From: Klebsiella pneumoniae
GTDB taxonomy: Bacteria > Pseudomonadota > Gammaproteobacteria > Pseudomonadales > UBA5518
NCBI GenBank assembly: GCA_945862145.1
Contig: CAMAXE010000025.1
Span: 1 to 64,000 of the forward strand
DNA: 64,000 nt
Direction of reading: 5' to 3'
The position numbers and the translations under genes were made by a program. Shown in pieces: positions 56,526-64,000 of the stretch (position 1 is the stretch's first letter; each line of letters opens with the position of its first letter). The notes below the pieces were generated by a model. That model did no database searches. It was not told the DNA's origin and was given only the letters and a program-made list of their open reading frames with translations.

Positions 56526-59378
56526 ATGGATAGTTTGCCTGCGACGCCCACCGACCCGCGCCGCGCCGCTCTTCCTGTCAGGGACCACGACTCCCTGCGC
56601 GCGGCGCTCACGCAAGGCGATGTACCCACCCTGCTGATGGTCCTCATGCATTTCGAGCGTGATGTCGCGCTACTGGCGCGTTTCGCTCCCTTCATCGGAT
56701 CGATCTTCGAACCGCCACGCGAGATACCCCAAGACCTCATCGGCGAACTGAGAGAGCGTCTTTTCGCAGCACTGATAGAGGCCGCTCCCTCAATCGACAC
56801 CGAGTTGCCGCCCGATCTGATGCGCCTGATGCTCGGCACGGACGTGGCTGAACCGGTCACGGAAGAGTTCATCCCCATGTTGATGGAACAGATGGGTTTC
56901 GAGCCGCCCGAGCGGCGCTCTCAGCGCAGCGGCAGGCATCCGCCCGCGCCGGACTTCAGGGTTCTTGTGATCGGCGCGGGCCTCACGGGAATCCTGGCTG
57001 CCATCAAGCTTGCCGAGGCAGGCTACAACTTCAGCGTGATCGAGAAAAATCCCGAAATCGGCGGCACCTGGTTCGAGAATATCTATCCCGGTGTTGCGGT
57101 GGACACGCCGAGCCATTTCTATTCCTACTCGTTCGAATTGAACCCTGACTGGAGCCACTACGCGCCCGAGGGCCCGGAGTTCCAGCAATACCTGTTGGGT
57201 GTCGTCGAAAAGTACGACGTTCGGCAAAACGTCATCTTCAATACTCGTGTCACAGCCTGCGAATTCGACGAGCAGGCCCGGGTTTGGCGTGTTCGACTCA
57301 CGGATACCGAGGGCGAACGAGTGGTGATTGCCAACGCCATCATCAACGCGCAGGGACCCGTCAACCGATGGAAAATGCCTGATATCCCCGGTCTCGCCAG
57401 CTTCCGCGGCCCCAAGATGCATACTGCCGCATGGGATCCGGAAGTACGACTCGAGGGCAAGCGCGTCGCGATGATCGGTACCGCGGCCAGTGCTGCGCAA
57501 CTCGGTACGCGCATCGCTCCGGACGTGGCTCACCTCACGGTCTTCCAGCGCTCACGCCACTGGGTAATGCCTAATCATCACCGGGCAGTCCCGGACGCGG
57601 TTCGTTGGGCCATGCGCCACATTCCTCACTACGCCGAGTGGTTCCGCTTCCGCGCATACTGGTTTGCCGCCGACGGCCTCTACGCAAACATCCAGGTGGA
57701 TCCCGAGTGGACCGAGGAAGGATCTGTCTCGGCCTACAACAAGGGCGTGAAGGAATACTGCCTCCAGAATTACCGGAGCAAGCTCTCGCACCGACCTGAT
57801 CTTCTCGAAAAATTGCTTCCGGACTACCCCGTTTTCGGCAAGCGGATAGTGATGGACATCGACTGGCTCGACACACTTGCCCGTGACAATGTGACACTGG
57901 AGGCGGACCCGATCGACCACATCAGCCCTGGCGCGATCGTGATGCGTGACGGCCGCAGCATCGAGGTTGATGCGATCCTGTGCGCAACCGGCTTCCACAT
58001 CGCCGACATGACGGGCGGGCTTCACATCACGGGACGCGGCGGACGTGTATTGCGGGATGAATGGGGTGATGACGACCCCCGCGCCTACCTGGGCGTCACC
58101 ATACCGGGATATCCAAATTTCTTTCTGACGGTGGGTCCGAACAGCGCACCCAATCATGCGGGAGGGCAGAACATCACCTCGGAAGTACAGGTCCACTACA
58201 TCCTGGAGTGTCTGGAACTGTTGAACGCCGACCACGCGAAGACGATGGAGCCGACGGCCGAGGCTTTCCAACGCTGGAACGACGACGTCGACGACAAGCT
58301 CAAGGGACTGATCTGGATGCATCCCAAAGCGAAGAGTTACTACCGGAACAGCAAGGACCGTGTGTTCCTTTCCAGTCCATACCGGTTGGTCGAGTACTGG
58401 AACATGACCAGACGGCCTCGCACGGCGCACTACCATCTGTCCCCTCCCAGAATGGATCCGACAATTGCCGCGTTGCTCGCCAACGCGCCCCCTTGGCCTC
58501 CGACGCGCTCACAGCCCGTGGAGCAATTGCGTGCAGTGGTGCGTGCAAGTGCTGCGGCGTTCCCGCCTCTGGCACTGCCACTCGCGTCGGTAGAAGATCG
58601 TCGTATCCCGGGCCCTGCCGGCGAGATTCCTGTGCGCATCTACACACCCGAGGGCGAAGGTCCCTTCCCGCTGATCGTGTATTTCCATGGCGGCGGCTAC
58701 GTGGTGGGTGACCTCGACTCGCAGGACGCGATCGCCCGCGCGCTCGCTCACGGAGCGAGTGCGGTCCTTGTATCCGTGGACTATCGCCTTGCCCCGGAGA
58801 ACCCCTTTCCCGCCGGCGCTGACGATTGCTGGGCAGCCACCCGATGGGCGGCTGCACATGCGAGCGACCTTAACGGTGATGCATCGCGGCTCGCCGTGGC
58901 AGGGGACAGCGCTGGAGCCAATTTCGCGGCCGGCGTATGCATCCGGGCACGAGACGAGGGCGGCCCGCGCATCATGGCGCAATTGCTGTTCTACGGATCC
59001 TGCGATTACCCCTCGGAGCAGACGGCCTCATCCATCGAGTTCGCCGATGGCCCGCTTCTCAGCGCCGATGACGTGTCCTGGTTCTGGGAGCAGTACCTTC
59101 GGGATCCGATCCGCGAACAGCACAATCCGATTGCATCACCTGCACGCGCAGCAGACCATCGCGGGCTCCCTCCCGTGTTCATGGCCACCGCCGAGATCGA
59201 CCCCTCTCGTGATCACGGCGAGGCGTTCGTCGGGAAACTGGCAGCCGCAGGGGTGGTAACGCAACTCAAGCGCTACCCGGGCATGATCCACGGATTCGTG
59301 TCGTGGCTTGGCGTTTTGCCGGCCGCACAAGAGGCGATCGATGATGCGTGCGGATTCCTCGCGACCCAGAGGGCCTGA
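56526..59378 (+). CDS. Baeyer-Villiger monooxygenase fused to HSL-type esterase
   Basis: A 950-aa bifunctional enzyme. Residues 1-140 are a helical N-terminal extension like that of 4-hydroxyacetophenone monooxygenase. Residues 143 to about 640 are the BVMO: FAD motif VIGAGLTG (148-155), GGTWFENIYPG, the fingerprint FRGPKMHTAAWD (293-304) and a second Rossmann motif GTAASA with Ala for the usual third Gly. Residues from about 645 to 950 are an alpha/beta hydrolase of the hormone-sensitive-lipase family: HGGG (721-724), GDSAG with S795, D892 and H922 as triad. The first half would make an ester or lactone and the second hydrolyse it. GGAG stands six bases before the ATG. No stop or frameshift interrupts the join. 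Confidence 0.9.
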   Translation: MDSLPATPTDPRRAALPVRDHDSLRAALTQGDVPTLLMVLMHFERDVALLARFAPFIGSIFEPPREIPQDLIGELRERLFAALIEAAPSIDTELPPDLMRLMLGTDVAEPVTEEFIPMLMEQMGFEPPERRSQRSGRHPPAPDFRVLVIGAGLTGILAAIKLAEAGYNFSVIEKNPEIGGTWFENIYPGVAVDTPSHFYSYSFELNPDWSHYAPEGPEFQQYLLGVVEKYDVRQNVIFNTRVTACEFDEQARVWRVRLTDTEGERVVIANAIINAQGPVNRWKMPDIPGLASFRGPKMHTAAWDPEVRLEGKRVAMIGTAASAAQLGTRIAPDVAHLTVFQRSRHWVMPNHHRAVPDAVRWAMRHIPHYAEWFRFRAYWFAADGLYANIQVDPEWTEEGSVSAYNKGVKEYCLQNYRSKLSHRPDLLEKLLPDYPVFGKRIVMDIDWLDTLARDNVTLEADPIDHISPGAIVMRDGRSIEVDAILCATGFHIADMTGGLHITGRGGRVLRDEWGDDDPRAYLGVTIPGYPNFFLTVGPNSAPNHAGGQNITSEVQVHYILECLELLNADHAKTMEPTAEAFQRWNDDVDDKLKGLIWMHPKAKSYYRNSKDRVFLSSPYRLVEYWNMTRRPRTAHYHLSPPRMDPTIAALLANAPPWPPTRSQPVEQLRAVVRASAAAFPPLALPLASVEDRRIPGPAGEIPVRIYTPEGEGPFPLIVYFHGGGYVVGDLDSQDAIARALAHGASAVLVSVDYRLAPENPFPAGADDCWAATRWAAAHASDLNGDASRLAVAGDSAGANFAAGVCIRARDEGGPRIMAQLLFYGSCDYPSEQTASSIEFADGPLLSADDVSWFWEQYLRDPIREQHNPIASPARAADHRGLPPVFMATAEIDPSRDHGEAFVGKLAAAGVVTQLKRYPGMIHGFVSWLGVLPAAQEAIDDACGFLATQRA

Positions 59379-59402
59379 GGTAGTCAGACCCGAGGCGGTC
59401 GG

Positions 59403-60446
59403 TCAAACCGCATCGGGAGGGATGTTCGTCGGGCCTCCGATGTCATAGACCTGCGCCAGCAATCGGACAAAACGTCGATCGTTCATCGGATCGGACGGCG
59501 TTTCGAACTCGATCCTGCGCGCTCGCATATCATCGACCAGCACGTTCAGTGCGGTATCGGCAGATATGTCATCGGAGTGGTCCATGTAGGTCCGCATCTC
59601 ATCGAGGTCCTTGTACAGGCGGGCGCCCCAGTGGACCAGGAACCGCATTTCTGCTGCAGGAATACGCTGATTGACCACGTCACCGGTAACGATCCGCCAG
59701 CCATCCGCAACATCGGGGTCGGCCTCGAATTTCGAGCTGATATCGAGGCCCGGCACCTTGCGCTGCGAAACCGGTCCGCACGCCTGACCGTGGTGGAACA
59801 TCATTTCGTTCTCCACTACCACTGCTCGACCCCACATCGGCGCCCTGATCCCCATCGGCTCTCCTGACGGCCCGTCAGGCCAGCAAGTAAAGCCTCCGCC
59901 TATTTGCCCTCTGTAGTACCAGGCTATGACCTGCCCTTTCTTTACCTGCCAATGACGAAACAGGCACGACTTCGCCATGGTCAGAAGCAACCACAGGGGC
60001 GTGTTTTCCATGGTCATGCCCCTGAAGACCGTCCCATCAAGGTGGGGTGGCCCTCCGATCGGCGAAGGACCCTGGATGTTGAACAGGAATGTCTCGGGTT
60101 CGGCGTACTTGGCGCCCCAGTAGTCACGCGCGAGAGAAAGGAACCTCGAGTTGTAATAACAATCCTCGATTTGCGGATAAAAACACGCTCCCTGCCGTGC
60201 AAGATAACCGCGGAACACGGGACTCAGGATCATGTCCCACGTGATGCTGACACCCTCGGGCAAGGCCCCGGAAGTCGTGGCGATGACCTCCTCGGGCGTC
60301 TTGAAATTCTCGGCCAGTATCAACTGCCAGGGACCATTCTCCCGGACAATGCCGAGAAGACGTCGATGCTGGTCTTCGGCGTAAGCCCCCTCGATCAGGC
60401 GTGGCGGGGAGACGGGCCGGAATCTTTCTGCATTAGAGCTGGTCAT
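59403..60446 (-). CDS. Unrecognised protein, candidate Fe(II)/2OG-type oxygenase
   Basis: A 347-aa cytoplasmic protein that I do not recognise by family. It contains GPPHLDG (H135, D137), then MMFHHG (H218/H219) about 83 residues later and an Arg (R229) ten residues after that. This order and spacing fits the 2-His-1-carboxylate facial triad and 2-oxoglutarate-binding Arg of Fe(II)/2-oxoglutarate dioxygenases such as the phytanoyl-CoA type. GAGGG eight bases upstream fixes the start. It starts 33 bases after the stop of the second BVMO gene, so the two form an operon and probably act on one substrate. Confidence 0.6.
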   Translation of the reverse strand: MTSSNAERFRPVSPPRLIEGAYAEDQHRRLLGIVRENGPWQLILAENFKTPEEVIATTSGALPEGVSITWDMILSPVFRGYLARQGACFYPQIEDCYYNSRFLSLARDYWGAKYAEPETFLFNIQGPSPIGGPPHLDGTVFRGMTMENTPLWLLLTMAKSCLFRHWQVKKGQVIAWYYRGQIGGGFTCWPDGPSGEPMGIRAPMWGRAVVVENEMMFHHGQACGPVSQRKVPGLDISSKFEADPDVADGWRIVTGDVVNQRIPAAEMRFLVHWGARLYKDLDEMRTYMDHSDDISADTALNVLVDDMRARRIEFETPSDPMNDRRFVRLLAQVYDIGGPTNIPPDAV

Positions 60447-60479
60447 ATTGCGTCCCTCAGTTCGCTCCGGGCAAATCGT

Positions 60480-62450
60480 TCAGATCGTGAGCATCGGCAT
60501 GGGCAGATCTTCGGCTGGAGCGACATCCGCCCTGCGCGTTACCCGGAAATCCTCCTCACGAGGTGAGCGCAGATCATGCCAGATACGAGAATTGTGTCGG
60601 GGCACTGCAAGGATCACTTTCTTCCCCTCGTCACGGTAGTACCCGTGCGCATTGCCGCACTGCACCCAAGCGGTTTTTGCCAACTCCGCGTCTACCTCGC
60701 TGACAAAGGCCGCGGTTGCTGCCGCCGTCACGTCCACCGAAGCCAGGGCCTCGTCGATCATCCATTGCAGAAGTTCGATCGCGTAGTGCACCTGCTGCTC
60801 GCTGACCACCGCGTGATTCGCAACCAGATAGCTGTATGGCGCACCCATGAACACAAGATTCGGGAAATTCGGGATCAGAAGCCCCTCGTAGGAAAACGGA
60901 TGCGGCTCGAATACCTGTCTGAGGCTCCGACCCCCGACTCCACGGATGTCAAACTGGCGCCCGAAGGACAGCTTGTACCCAGTGCACAGCACCACGGCAT
61001 CACACTCGATGCGTGCACCATCGTGCAGGACGACCGCATCCGTCTCGAACGCTGCCAGTGCACCTGGAAGAATGCGCACATTCGGTTTTTTGAGCGTGTC
61101 GTAGAACCCGCAGTCAAGGATCGGGCGTTTCGCGAAGACGGGGAACGAGGGGCTCAAGAATTCCACCATCTCCGGATCGTCCGGAAAATGGCTTTTGAGG
61201 TACCCGTCGCACATCAAACGGATGCCATCGTTGATCGGACCGAAACCTCCCGTCCTTGCCGCATACTCCTCGTCCTTCATGACCATGCCATGCATGTCCA
61301 TCATCGCGCTGGCGAGACTCTGCAGCCGCTTCCAGTGGACAACGAAGGGTATGTTCTCCATCGCCCACCTTTCGAGCGGCTCCACGAATTCGTGCGCTGC
61401 AGGATTGGGGATGATGTGCTCCGGTTGGCGCTGGATGACGATCAACTCGCCCACGGCGTCCGAAATGGCGTTGGCGACCTGCACGCCCGAACAACCGGTG
61501 CCAATCAGTACCACCTTCTTTCCCGACAGGTCCACGGAATGATCCCATTTGGCCGAATGTATGACCGGGCCAGAAAAAGCGGCCTGGTTCTGCACATCCG
61601 GATAATTCGGTGCATTGTTCGGACCAACAGCCATGACCAGTGCCTGCGCTTCGAGGCGAACCGTCTCCCCGTTGCGGGTTGCGTGCACGCTCCAGACAGC
61701 ACGGGCTTCGTCCCATTCGGCACCCTCCACAAAGGTGTTGAACGCGATGCGCTCGCGCAGGTTGTACTTGTCCGTCACGCGTTCCAGGTAGGCCAGGAAC
61801 TCGGGACCAACGGGATAGAACTTCGTCCACGACGCGTTGGGTTCAAACGAGAACGAGTAAACACGGCTGGGCGTATCCACAGCGGCACCCGGGTAGGTGT
61901 TTTCGAGCCAATTTCCACCTACCGCTTCAAGTTTCTCGATGACCTCGAATTCGAACCCGGCCTGCTGGAGCTTGATAGCCGCATTGATGCCCATCATGCC
62001 AGCGCCCACCACCAGCACCTTGAAACCGGCTGGCGGCACTCGTCGCGGCTTGCGGACGCGGGTGTCCTTGGTAAATCCGGCGTGCTGGTATGCGACATCC
62101 ATGGACATTTCCGGCAACTCATGCCCCAAGGCGAGGCGAGCCATCTCCCGGAAGAGGGGCCTGTCCAGCGCGGCCAAAACGGGAGGGCGCCCGGTTGCGA
62201 GCGCCGCGCGCAACCGCGCACGCACATCAGACACGACCTCGCTGGACGCGGACGCGGTTTCAGGGGGGGCATCGAAGGCAACGAAAGCCTCCTTGACGAG
62301 GTGATTCAGACCCTCCAGGGACGCCCCGTACCGACGCAGCAATGGGACGTCACCGGTGAGCTGTACCAAAACCAGAAGGGCGATAACCGGGTCGAGCGCA
62401 TCGATGGCGGCATCAAGATCGGATCCGACGTTCACGTCCGCGGCAGTCAT
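60480..62450 (-). CDS. HAPMO-like Baeyer-Villiger monooxygenase
   Basis: A 656-aa BVMO with a long N-terminal helical extension of about 140 residues, as in 4-hydroxyacetophenone monooxygenase and in the fusion enzyme at 56526. FAD motif VVGAGMMG, then GGNWLENTYPGAAVD, the fingerprint FSGPVIHSAKWD, and NADPH motif GTGCSG. The C-terminal half has FPNLVFMGAPYS near the active site. It lacks a fused hydrolase. GGAGGG nine bases before ATG gives a strong start. It is the first gene of an operon with the oxygenase-like gene and is divergent from the acyl-CoA dehydrogenase. Confidence 0.85.
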   Translation of the reverse strand: MTAADVNVGSDLDAAIDALDPVIALLVLVQLTGDVPLLRRYGASLEGLNHLVKEAFVAFDAPPETASASSEVVSDVRARLRAALATGRPPVLAALDRPLFREMARLALGHELPEMSMDVAYQHAGFTKDTRVRKPRRVPPAGFKVLVVGAGMMGINAAIKLQQAGFEFEVIEKLEAVGGNWLENTYPGAAVDTPSRVYSFSFEPNASWTKFYPVGPEFLAYLERVTDKYNLRERIAFNTFVEGAEWDEARAVWSVHATRNGETVRLEAQALVMAVGPNNAPNYPDVQNQAAFSGPVIHSAKWDHSVDLSGKKVVLIGTGCSGVQVANAISDAVGELIVIQRQPEHIIPNPAAHEFVEPLERWAMENIPFVVHWKRLQSLASAMMDMHGMVMKDEEYAARTGGFGPINDGIRLMCDGYLKSHFPDDPEMVEFLSPSFPVFAKRPILDCGFYDTLKKPNVRILPGALAAFETDAVVLHDGARIECDAVVLCTGYKLSFGRQFDIRGVGGRSLRQVFEPHPFSYEGLLIPNFPNLVFMGAPYSYLVANHAVVSEQQVHYAIELLQWMIDEALASVDVTAAATAAFVSEVDAELAKTAWVQCGNAHGYYRDEGKKVILAVPRHNSRIWHDLRSPREEDFRVTRRADVAPAEDLPMPMLTI

Positions 62451-62492
62451 CGGTTAATCCCTCCGTCGAGGAGTCAATTGAAATCTAAAAGA

Positions 62493-62526
62493 TTTTACTA
62501 CAACGTACGATGTATTATAAACGTAC
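62493..62526 (+). promoter_or_regulatory. Candidate promoter with ACGTAC repeats
   Basis: The 159-base gap between the divergent BVMO and dehydrogenase genes is strikingly AT-rich. TTTTAC (62493-62498) and TATAAA (62516-62521) are 17 bases apart and could be -35 and -10. Two ACGTAC hexamers (62503 and 62521) lie 18 bases apart and overlap this promoter, a likely place for the TetR regulator encoded at 63830. ATGTATT within it recurs upstream of the fusion gene (56446). Confidence 0.35.
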
Positions 62527-62609
62527 ATACTCTTCTTCCGCTTTGCAATGCAGCTGACTGGAAGGCGAGATGACGTCATGCCAAGCCGGAAACCTGACGG
62601 GTCACATCC

Positions 62610-63776
62610 ATGCTGAAGAACTACTTTCTCGATGCTGAGGAATCCCAGGAGCTAGGACTGTTCGAGGACTCGCTCATCCGCTTCTGCGACTCGGAGATCG
62701 AGCCGTTTTACCGCGACTGGGAGCGAGCCGGAATCGTGCCTGCCGAGCTCTTTCGCAAGATGGGCGAGAGTGGGTTCCTGTGTTGCGACGTTCCGGGGCG
62801 ATACGGCGGGGCGTCCGCCAGCGTCTCGTTCAATTTCAAGGTTATCGAACTGATGTCCCGCCGGGGGTACGCAGGCTTGGTGGGGGGGCTGCAGGTCCAC
62901 ACGGATGTAATCCCGCCTTACCTCAAGCACTTCGCCACCGAGGGGCAGCGCGAACTCTGGCTGCCGAGGCTTGTGAGGGGAACCACCATAGCGGCCATCG
63001 GGATGTCCGAGCCGGGAGCCGGTAGTGACCTGAAGGCGATCCGCACACGCGCGGAACGCGACGGCGGCTCCTATGTGGTCAACGGGTCGAAGATTTTCAT
63101 CTCCAACGGGCAGAATGCGGGCCTGATCGTTCTCGCGGCAAAGACTGATCCATCCGCAGGGGCGCGCGGTGTCAGCCTCTTTCTCGTGGACACGGCTTCG
63201 CCCGGCTTCGCGCGCGGCCGGAATCTCGAAAAGATCGGTCAGCATTCCGCTGACACATCGGAACTGTACTTCAACGACATGCGGATTCCAGCAGACGCGC
63301 TGCTCGGCGGCGTGGAGGGCTGCGGTTTCGAGCAGATGATGCACGCGCTCCCGCGCGAGCGGCTGATCATCGGGGTGCAGTGCGCAGGAGCCGCAAGGGG
63401 TGCGCTCGAACTCACGACACGATATGTCCTCGAACGCGAGGCGTTCGGCAAGCCGCTGGCGCAACTCCAGAACACGAGGTTCAAGCTTGCCGAGTGCGCG
63501 ACGCAACTCGCTGCCGCCGAATCGATGCTCAATACCTGTTGCGAGGCCTACCGGCGAGGGGAACTCGGCGCGGATGCGGCATCGGCCTGCAAGCTGTACA
63601 CGAGCGAGGTGTACGGCCGCATAGCCGACGAGTGCCTGCAGCTCTTCGGCGGCTACGGGTACATGGCGGAGTACCCCATATCGCGCTTCTACGCTGATGC
63701 ACGCGTGATCCGGATTTATGGCGGAGCATCGGAAATCATGAAAGAACTCGTCGCGAGGTCTCTCCTCGGACGCTGA
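62610..63776 (+). CDS. Acyl-CoA dehydrogenase
   Basis: A 388-aa FAD-dependent acyl-CoA dehydrogenase, complete for the family. SEPGAGSDLKAIRT and KIFISNG are the flavin-binding segments; QLFGGYGYMAEYPISRFYAD and IYGGASEIMKELVAR are the C-terminal signatures, with the Glu of GGASE at the catalytic base position. It would introduce the first double bond into an acyl-CoA made by the nearby ligase. No strong ribosome site precedes the ATG. A TetR gene starts 53 bases downstream on the same strand. Confidence 0.88.
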   Translation: MLKNYFLDAEESQELGLFEDSLIRFCDSEIEPFYRDWERAGIVPAELFRKMGESGFLCCDVPGRYGGASASVSFNFKVIELMSRRGYAGLVGGLQVHTDVIPPYLKHFATEGQRELWLPRLVRGTTIAAIGMSEPGAGSDLKAIRTRAERDGGSYVVNGSKIFISNGQNAGLIVLAAKTDPSAGARGVSLFLVDTASPGFARGRNLEKIGQHSADTSELYFNDMRIPADALLGGVEGCGFEQMMHALPRERLIIGVQCAGAARGALELTTRYVLEREAFGKPLAQLQNTRFKLAECATQLAAAESMLNTCCEAYRRGELGADAASACKLYTSEVYGRIADECLQLFGGYGYMAEYPISRFYADARVIRIYGGASEIMKELVARSLLGR

Positions 63777-63829
63777 CGGCGAAGCGAGCGCTGGTTGCGG
63801 GACTCCGTCCGCACTGGTTCAATGCGGGG

Positions 63830-64000
63830 ATGCCCCAACCTGTGAAAGCTCAGCCTATGCACCGAAAGACACCCGCGAAGGCAAGACGTCGCGGGCGCCC
63901 CAGCGCTACCGAATCCGCGCAGAAATTCGAAACGGTTCTCGCAGTTGCGACACGGCAATTCGCGAGACAGGGATATCGGGGAGTGACGATGCGTGCCGTA
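63830..64000 (+). CDS. TetR-family regulator, N-terminus only (cut by window end)
   Basis: The last 171 bases encode 57 residues of a TetR/AcrR-type repressor. A basic start (KARRRGRPSA) is followed by the first helices of the DNA-binding domain, VLAVATRQFARQGYRGVTMRAV, in which the GY.G.T spacing is typical. ATG 63830 is used; an in-frame ATG nine codons later is also possible. As the gene following the acyl-CoA dehydrogenase, it probably controls the BVMO cluster. Confidence 0.8.
   Translation, partial: MPQPVKAQPMHRKTPAKARRRGRPSATESAQKFETVLAVATRQFARQGYRGVTMRAV

Noticed and set aside
56492-56533. Short 13-codon leader with four Arg overlapping the fusion-gene start
   Set aside because: No ribosome site before its ATG; the fusion gene has its own good GGAG site, so a leader role is unsupported.

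Overview
This 64 kb window has a very high G+C content and consists almost entirely of bacterial genes. It looks like the chromosome of a heterotrophic gammaproteobacterium. The support is a RsuA-type pseudouridine synthase, a VF530-type DNA-binding protein, an ActP/DUF485 acetate-transport pair, REP-like palindromes with a GTAGGAGCG core, and many genes for CoA-dependent breakdown of hydrophobic compounds. I cannot place it below class level. I saw no rRNA or tRNA gene, insertion sequence, CRISPR array or prophage.

Layout. 1-225: three tandem copies of a REP-like repeat. 291-6582: lactate-utilisation genes lutB and lutC, a lipoprotein carboxylesterase, then an M20 N-carbamoyl-type amidohydrolase next to an arginine-deiminase-superfamily enzyme. 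6769-13519: a divergent pair, a FecR/TPR/beta-barrel outer-membrane protein and a 1039-aa RTX calcium-binding protein. 13741-17801: a PilZ protein, a methyltransferase and a dimethylglycine/sarcosine-dehydrogenase-like flavoprotein. 17951-23507: a five-gene run with a TPR protein, a lipocalin-like protein, an alkylsulfatase-like metallo-beta-lactamase, a sulfotransferase and a luciferase-like oxidoreductase. 23803-29033: a zinc-ribbon protein, a first Baeyer-Villiger monooxygenase (BVMO), a TonB-dependent receptor and rsuA. 29118-35054: a complete six-gene glycerol-type ABC transporter operon. 35088-43751: small envelope proteins of unknown function, a 33-aa lysine-rich gene, GNAT, CrtI-like and aminoglycoside-phosphotransferase-like enzymes, MAPEG, a Cys-rich repeat protein, a cupin and two gene remnants. 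43876-50900: acetate symporter, asparaginase, SYLF protein, dicarboxylate symporter, MeaB and a free-standing cobalamin-binding subunit. 51119-64000: a crotonase, a 1.1 kb repeat island, and a cluster built around two more BVMOs.

The most notable part is 53030-64000. It holds an acyl-CoA ligase, an amidohydrolase, a SnoaL-like protein, a 950-aa natural fusion of a BVMO with an HSL-type esterase, an unrecognised protein carrying an HxD...H...R iron/2-oxoglutarate-like motif, a second long BVMO, an acyl-CoA dehydrogenase and the start of a TetR regulator. A coherent reading is: a ketone is oxidised to an ester or lactone, the fused esterase opens it, and the acid enters beta-oxidation through the CoA ligase, acyl-CoA dehydrogenase and perhaps the nearby crotonase. 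The substrate is unknown; a cyclic ketone, terpenoid, steroid side chain or aryl ketone are all possible.

Other points of interest are a repeat island in which a REP array is flanked by inverted copies of a second palindrome with compensatory changes, an ABC transporter whose two ATPases together give one canonical and one degenerate ATP site, and a sulfotransferase operon-linked to a sulfatase-like protein with altered metal ligands.
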